Shown in pieces: positions 59,893 to 64,000 of a DNA stretch of 64,000 nt. Each line of letters opens with the position of its first letter. Position 1 is the first letter of the stretch. Origin of the DNA: Streptomonospora sp. PA3 (GTDB lineage Bacteria; Actinomycetota; Actinomycetes; Streptosporangiales; Streptosporangiaceae); NCBI RefSeq assembly GCF_009728995.1, contig NZ_VTZW01000002.1:1-64000 (forward strand). The letters run 5' to 3'. A program made the position numbers and the translations under genes. A model generated the notes under the pieces. It made no database searches. It worked only from the letters and a program-made list of their open reading frames with translations, and was not told the origin of the DNA.

Positions 59893-60321
59893 TCACTCGG
59901 CCCCAGCATCAGGGACGCCCCCCTGCCGTGCATCCCCCGGCCCGCGCGCACCCGGGGATCGGGCATCTCTCAGCGCCTCCAGCGGGGTGGCGGCAGTGCC
60001 CTCGGCTTCGATCGGCAGCTCCATCAACGGGCCCAAGGGCACCGGTGCCGTGACGGTCACCCGCGCCATGCCGCCGTCCTGCGACAGCACGACGTGGGCG
60101 GATTCGGGCGCGGTGCGTGCGACGGCGGCGCGGACGGCGGCCTCGGGATCGCCCCGTGCCAGCGCACGGGCCCCCACACGCGCGGAGTCGACACAGGCCA
60201 CATGCACCGCACCGGCCTGGACGGCGGCCAGGGCCACCCCGAGCACGAGCACCAGGCTGGGCAGCGCTGCGGCGGTCTCGGCGGTGACCCCGCCCCGGTC
60301 AGCCGTCGATCTGCAGCGCAT
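59893..60321 (-). CDS. TadE-like minor pilin
   Basis: The 142-residue product has a class III pilin-like start GGVTAETAAALPSLVLVLGV, with Glu 5 residues into the processed region and a hydrophobic helix, then DSARVGARALARGDPEAAVR. It overlaps the DUF4244 gene by 23 bases and lies before the TadG-like gene. Confidence 0.82.
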   Translation of the reverse strand: MRCRSTADRGGVTAETAAALPSLVLVLGVALAAVQAGAVHVACVDSARVGARALARGDPEAAVRAAVARTAPESAHVVLSQDGGMARVTVTAPVPLGPLMELPIEAEGTAATPLEALRDARSPGARGPGDARQGGVPDAGAE

Positions 60322-60640
60322 CGGTGACGATCTGCGTGAGGACATCGCGGACCTCGGCGCTGGTGAGGATGGCGAACAGCACAGCCGCGAACGCGCACGC
60401 CGTGACAGTGCCCAGGGCGTATTCCGCGGTGGACATGCCGCGATCACTTCCGCCTGCGGCGAGCGGCCGGACTGCCGGCGCGCCGCGACGGCGGGCCGGC
60501 GCGGCCTTTGTCCCGGCCGACACGGCCGGGACGGCGGGATCGGCCGGGATCGGCCTCGGAAACCGGGCCGTTCGGCACCGGAACGCGGCACGTACGCGCC
60601 GCAAGCGCGGGCGGGGAAGGGGAAAGGGAACAACGGACAC
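60299..60640 (-). CDS. DUF4244 Flp-pilin-like protein
   Basis: The C-terminal 46 residues (MSTAEYALGTVTACAFAAVL...) form the DUF4244 pilin: GMSTAEYA is a prepilin processing site with Glu at position +5, followed by one hydrophobic helix. The preceding 68 residues form a basic leader. GTG 60640 is chosen because GGAGG lies 5 nt before it. This is likely the major Flp pilin of the locus, cleaved and assembled by the TadABC machinery. Confidence 0.82.
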   Translation of the reverse strand: MSVVPFPLPRPRLRRVRAAFRCRTARFPRPIPADPAVPAVSAGTKAAPARRRGAPAVRPLAAGGSDRGMSTAEYALGTVTACAFAAVLFAILTSAEVRDVLTQIVTDALQIDG

Positions 60641-60885
60641 GGCTGCCTCCAGCAGACGAGTGAACACACCGCGAGTCAGGTGATTCTCACGGTCCGCATC
60701 CACGATCGCCCGTCCGGCGGGAACCCGAAAGCCGGATTCCGAGCCTGTGGACAACCGGCCGCCGACCGGCCGCGGCGCCGGCATGGGAGCGGCGCCGCGG
60801 CCGCAGCCTCAGCGGCCGAGTCGTCCGGCGGATCCGGTCTCCGAGCGCCCGACCACCCTCTCCGCGGCCGGCCGCCCTTCGTCGG

Positions 60886-61236
60886 TCACCGCTCGGAGGC
60901 GACCTTCTCCCCGCGGTCCGCATCCAGCGGGTCCGCGGCGGCGTGCTGGGGCGCGGACTCCGCGCCGGCGTGCTCGGGCGGGGAACCGTCGCCCTCGCCC
61001 TGTCCCGCAGCGCCCGTCATGTCCCACAGGCCCGCCGGGATGGTGAAGTACGACGGCCACTCCGCGCGCGTCCCCTGGCCCAGGTCTTCCACGACGTAGG
61101 TGTAGGTGCCGTCGGGGTGGGGCCGATGGGCGACGACCCGGGCTGTCCCGTACGTACGCGCCTCCTCCGACGTCTCGGCCGCATCGTGCACGGCCAGCCC
61201 GGAGGGATATGGATGCTGGGGGATCGGATCAAGCAT
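60886..61236 (-). CDS. Small actinobacterial hypothetical protein (116 residues)
   Basis: The product begins LDPIPQHPYPSGLAVHDAAE and contains GTARVVAHRPHPDGTYTYVV and WPSYFTIPAGLWDMTG, followed by an acidic disordered tail from about residue 75. GGGAG lies 5 nt before the ATG. The compact N-terminal domain looks real, but I do not recognise a function. Confidence 0.65.
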   Translation of the reverse strand: MLDPIPQHPYPSGLAVHDAAETSEEARTYGTARVVAHRPHPDGTYTYVVEDLGQGTRAEWPSYFTIPAGLWDMTGAAGQGEGDGSPPEHAGAESAPQHAAADPLDADRGEKVASER

Positions 61237-61932
61237 GACGTCTCCCGGATCGGTGAATTTCGGACCAGGGCGCTGGAAGTCAGGGGGTTCCCCGTCCGCC
61301 CCGTGAGTTGGCCCTCCGCCGTGTCCTCCTGGAAACAGCTGCCTAGAGGCACGACCCTGTGCGGGTGCGGCCACGGGTCCCGGGTGGCCGCCGACGAGGG
61401 GGCGCGCCGGCGAAGGCGCCGCGCCGGAGTGGGCCGACACGGCGTACTGGCCGCGACTTTCCCAGCCGTACCGTCCTAAACATCCGCCACACGCCACTGA
61501 TTCGCGAGTTCCCCGGTCTACCGCGCGGATGCCCTTTGCGGCACAGTTCCGCGCCCGCCCGGCGCGGCCGGTACGACACGCCCGAGACGAGGGCTCGCGA
61601 ATCCCGCCCGTGTTCCGCCGACGGCCACCGGACTCCCCCAGGTCACGGCGAACGCGGCGACCACCGGAGGCAGCCCCGATGTGCCGGCGCCGAGCAGGCG
61701 CGGACAGGGGAGGGGACCGGAGCATAATGTCGGGGCTGCGACCGGGTCGCCGACGGCCGCGCCAATGGAATCCCTGACCGACAGGCAGCCCACCGCATGC
61801 GGTCCCGCGCGGCTGCGGCTGCGTTTGAGCTCCAGTCGTCCACATCGTGTCGGCGCTCGGACTGCGTCCGCCCCCGGAGACGCGCCTCCGGGACGCCGCG
61901 GCCCGCGCCCCAGACTCCTCAGGAGGCGTGCT
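61237..61932. other. Gene-free stretch upstream of the ANTAR gene
   Basis: About 700 bases between divergent genes hold no frame with a recognised domain. Both promoters should be here. Open frames are arginine-rich shadow translations. A slightly AT-rich area lies at about 61460-61520. Confidence 0.45.
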
Positions 61933-62628
61933 GTGGCAGACCTCAACCTGACCCGCAAGTTCGTGGAGGCGACCCACCGGCTTTCCGGTCCTGCCGACAT
62001 GTCGGTCAAGTTGAGCGAAACGGTCGGCATCGCGGCCCAGACGGTCCCCGGATGCGACTACGCCGGAATCACGGTGGTCCGCCGGCGCGCGGAGCTGCTC
62101 ACCCCCGCCTACAGCTCGGAGTCGGCTCTGGCGGCCGACCGCACCCAGTACCGGCTCGACGAGGGCCCCTGCCTGGAAACCGCGCGGAACGGGGTCTCGT
62201 GGCTGCAGATCGAGGACGTGGAAACCGACAGCCGGTGGCCGCGCTTCGCCCACCAGGCCAGGGGCCTGGGCGTGCGCAGCGTGCTGTCCTGCGCGCTGGA
62301 CGGCCCGCGCGGCACGCTGGGCGCACTCAACCTCTACGCCGAGGCGCCCGGCGCCTTCGGCGGCGCCGACCGCGAGATCGCGCTGCTGTTCGCCGCCCAC
62401 GCCGGCGCCCTGCTGTCCGCCGCGCACCTGGAAGTGTCCCTGCGGACCGCTGTCGACTCCCGCGAACGCATCGGAATCGCCATGGGCATCCTGATGGAGC
62501 GCCACAGGATGACCGCCCGCCAGGCCTTCGAGACGCTCTCCCGGACCTCCCAGGAGACCAACACCAAGCTGCGCGAACTGGCCGCGCGCATCGTCGAGAC
62601 GGGCCAGGAGCCGGGGCGCACCGCTTAG
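61933..62628 (+). CDS. GAF-ANTAR domain regulator
   Basis: The 231-residue protein has a GAF-like sensor domain (AAQTVPGCDYAGITVVRRRA; LDEGPCLETARNGVSWLQIE) and a C-terminal ANTAR domain (RIGIAMGILMERHRMTARQAFETLSRTSQ), an RNA-binding antitermination module. It probably binds nascent RNA with dual hairpins and regulates by antitermination. GTG 61933 has AGGAGG 6 nt upstream. Confidence 0.92.
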   Translation: MADLNLTRKFVEATHRLSGPADMSVKLSETVGIAAQTVPGCDYAGITVVRRRAELLTPAYSSESALAADRTQYRLDEGPCLETARNGVSWLQIEDVETDSRWPRFAHQARGLGVRSVLSCALDGPRGTLGALNLYAEAPGAFGGADREIALLFAAHAGALLSAAHLEVSLRTAVDSRERIGIAMGILMERHRMTARQAFETLSRTSQETNTKLRELAARIVETGQEPGRTA

Positions 62629-62635
62629 CCGGTTA

Positions 62636-62952
62636 GCCCGTGTTTGGTGGGTCCGTCCGTAGCGAGCGGCGCACTCGTGTGCGCCCCGCGCCCGATGGCG
62701 CGAAGCGCCGATTTCCGGCGCGGGGCGCTGCGATAGGGCCTCCCCTACGCCCCTACGCCCCTACTCGGCGGGCTTCGCCATGATCGCCGAGCGGGGGCCC
62801 AGGGCCAGTCCCCTGTCGACTGCCCCTGACAGGCGGCTTCGCCATGATGCCTGTCAGGGGCCCAGAGAACGCAGCGAGAGCGAGAAGCCCACCCGTCACC
62901 CACCACCGCCCCAGCGGCCGCGCAGTAGAACAGCGACCCACCGAACACGGCC
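62636..62952. mobile_element. MITE-like element, copy 2 (317 bp, inverted relative to copy 1)
   Basis: The left end reads GCCCGTGTTTGGTGGGTC and the right end reads, inverted, GGCCGTGTTCGGTGGGTC, the same ends as copy 1. It has only one of the internal 35-bp units and lacks about 100 bp of the interior. The left flank is TTA and the right flank TAG, so no clear target duplication remains; the right end abuts an IS481-type element. Confidence 0.85.
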
Positions 62953-63917
62953 TAGGTGTGATGTCCCGGGAGGTTGGTAACGCGGCTGGCGGGAGTGCGG
63001 CCGCCGATCCCGGTGTGGGGCCGATGATAGTTGTACCAGTCGAGCCAGTCGCCGAATGCGGCCTGGCGCTGGGCTTCGCAGGTGTAGGGCCGCTGGTAGG
63101 CCCATTCTTCGAGCAGGGTCAGGTGGAAGCGTTCGACCTTGCCGTTGGTCTGGGGCCGCCAGGGCCGGGTCCAGCGCGGGCCAATGCCCAGCTGTCGGCA
63201 CGTGGTGCGCCAGGTGGTCTTGGTGTAGGCCCAGGCGTTGTCGGTCAGGACCCGCCGGGCGGTGACGCCGCGCCGGGCGAACCACGCCACGGCGCGGCGG
63301 AGGAACCCGGCGCAGGTGGGGGCGGTCTCGTCGGTCAGGATCTCGGTGTAGGCCAGGCGGGAGTGGTCGTCCGGGGCGGTGTGTAGGAACAGGTACCCCC
63401 GGCCGCGGCCGTCGGTGTCTTTGTTGCTGCGGCCGGCGGCCCGGCCCAGTACCTTGTGGCCGCCGCCGTCGGGGATGCGGCCGAGTTTCTTGACGTCGAT
63501 GTGGACCAGGTCGCCGGGGCGGGCGCGTTCGTAGCGGCGCACCGGCTCGCCGGTGGCCCGGTCGCAGGCCGCCAGCGGCGCCATGCCGCGGCGCGTGAGG
63601 ATGCGGTGGCAGGTGGCGGGCCCGATACCGGTGCGCGCGGCCAGCCGCAGTGGCCCCAGGCGGTGCTCGCGGCGCAGGTCGAGCACCTGCTGTTCGGTTG
63701 CCGCGGGGGTGCGGGCCGGGCTGTGGTGGGGGCGGCTGGGGCGGTCGCCCATGCCGGCCTCGCCCTCGTCGCGGTAGCGGCGTGCCCATCTGTGGGCGGT
63801 CCTGGGTGAGACGCCGAAGCGTTCGGCCGCCTCGCGGCGGCTGTAGCCGTCCTCGACGACGCACCGGGCCAGGCGGAGTCTGCCGGTAGGGGTCAGTGGC
63901 GCGTTACGGTGGCACAC
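62952..63917 (-). CDS. IS481-family transposase
   Basis: The 321-residue protein has an N-terminal helix-turn-helix (LARCVVEDGYSRREAAERFG) and an integrase core with the DDE triad: Asp in LVHIDVKKLGR, Asp in RVLTDNAWAYTK, Glu in NGKVERFHLTLLEEWAY. It is full length and looks active. Its stop codon TAG lies three bases outside the likely IS end, in the adjoining MITE edge. Confidence 0.93.
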   Translation of the reverse strand: MCHRNAPLTPTGRLRLARCVVEDGYSRREAAERFGVSPRTAHRWARRYRDEGEAGMGDRPSRPHHSPARTPAATEQQVLDLRREHRLGPLRLAARTGIGPATCHRILTRRGMAPLAACDRATGEPVRRYERARPGDLVHIDVKKLGRIPDGGGHKVLGRAAGRSNKDTDGRGRGYLFLHTAPDDHSRLAYTEILTDETAPTCAGFLRRAVAWFARRGVTARRVLTDNAWAYTKTTWRTTCRQLGIGPRWTRPWRPQTNGKVERFHLTLLEEWAYQRPYTCEAQRQAAFGDWLDWYNYHRPHTGIGGRTPASRVTNLPGHHT

Positions 63918-63956
63918 GAGGGCCTCCTGAGCATCGGTGCAGACTTGTCATCCACA
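62957..63956. mobile_element. IS481-type insertion sequence (about 1.0 kb)
   Basis: The likely ends are TGTGATGTCC at 62957 and, inverted, TGTGGATGAC at 63956, imperfect terminal repeats starting TGTG. The element contains the transposase gene and nothing else. The bounds are approximate and no target duplication was recognised. Confidence 0.7.
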
Positions 63957-64000
63957 CCGGGATCAGAAGGCCCTCTTCTTGTTCAACCGCTGTCGGGGGC

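Noticed and set aside
61518-62030. Minus-strand frame of 170 residues overlapping the ANTAR gene start
   Set aside because: It overlaps a strongly supported gene, has no ribosome site and no recognisable domain.

Overview
The window is a high-GC actinobacterial chromosome segment. The 16S rRNA 5' end, the tad (Flp pilus) genes in two convergent blocks, an ANTAR regulator and the housekeeping neighbours (hppA, acsA) fit the Streptosporangiales, and the 16S leader and V1/V2 text look most like Nocardiopsaceae (Nocardiopsis or Streptomonospora type). The family placement is inference from memory, not a search.

Layout. 1-12.2 kb is ordinary chromosome: the 5' end of a minus-strand 16S gene with its leader, a HAD hydrolase, then a mostly minus-strand series (SixA phosphatase with a tiny membrane peptide, proton-pumping pyrophosphatase HppA, GNAT and DUF309 proteins, an alpha/beta hydrolase with a holin-like membrane protein, acetyl-CoA synthetase) and a divergent Fic-like protein. 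12.2-13.6 kb holds a decayed sensor-domain gene interrupted by a 458-bp MITE-like element. 13.7-15.9 kb starts the tad locus (ssd, first 293 codons of tadA).

An intact-looking 40.4-kb siphovirus-type prophage (about 15,866-56,312) is inserted inside tadA. It reads: serine integrase; repressor/Cro control region with repeated operators; a long, tightly overlapping early operon (many small zinc-binding proteins, RuvC-like nuclease, RecB/Cas4-like nuclease, primase-helicase with an iteron-like cluster inside its gene); terminase, portal, capsid and scaffold; connector and tail genes including a -1 frameshift tail chaperone pair; tape measure; endolysin with an apparent internal start; holin; beta-helix tail spike. 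The right end is an accessory zone: a two-repeat type I-E-like mini-CRISPR, a DXD glycosyltransferase, small reverse-strand genes, and an XRE-DUF5753/DUF397 (WhiJ-like) pair.

56.3-64 kb resumes tadA (last 128 codons), tadB and tadC, then a gene-free stretch with 170-bp repeats, the convergent DUF4244-tadE-tadG pilin genes, a small conserved protein, a GAF-ANTAR regulator, a second inverted copy of the MITE-like element, and an IS481-type insertion sequence.

Main interpretation. Joining codon 293 of tadA to the downstream fragment restores a continuous 421-codon frame with every conserved tadA motif, so the lysogen should lack a working Flp-pilus motor ATPase until the phage excises. Joining the phage arms gives an attP with strong dyad symmetry. 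The truncated tadA frame ends in an ATGA overlap with the integrase start, so host tad transcription may feed the integrase.
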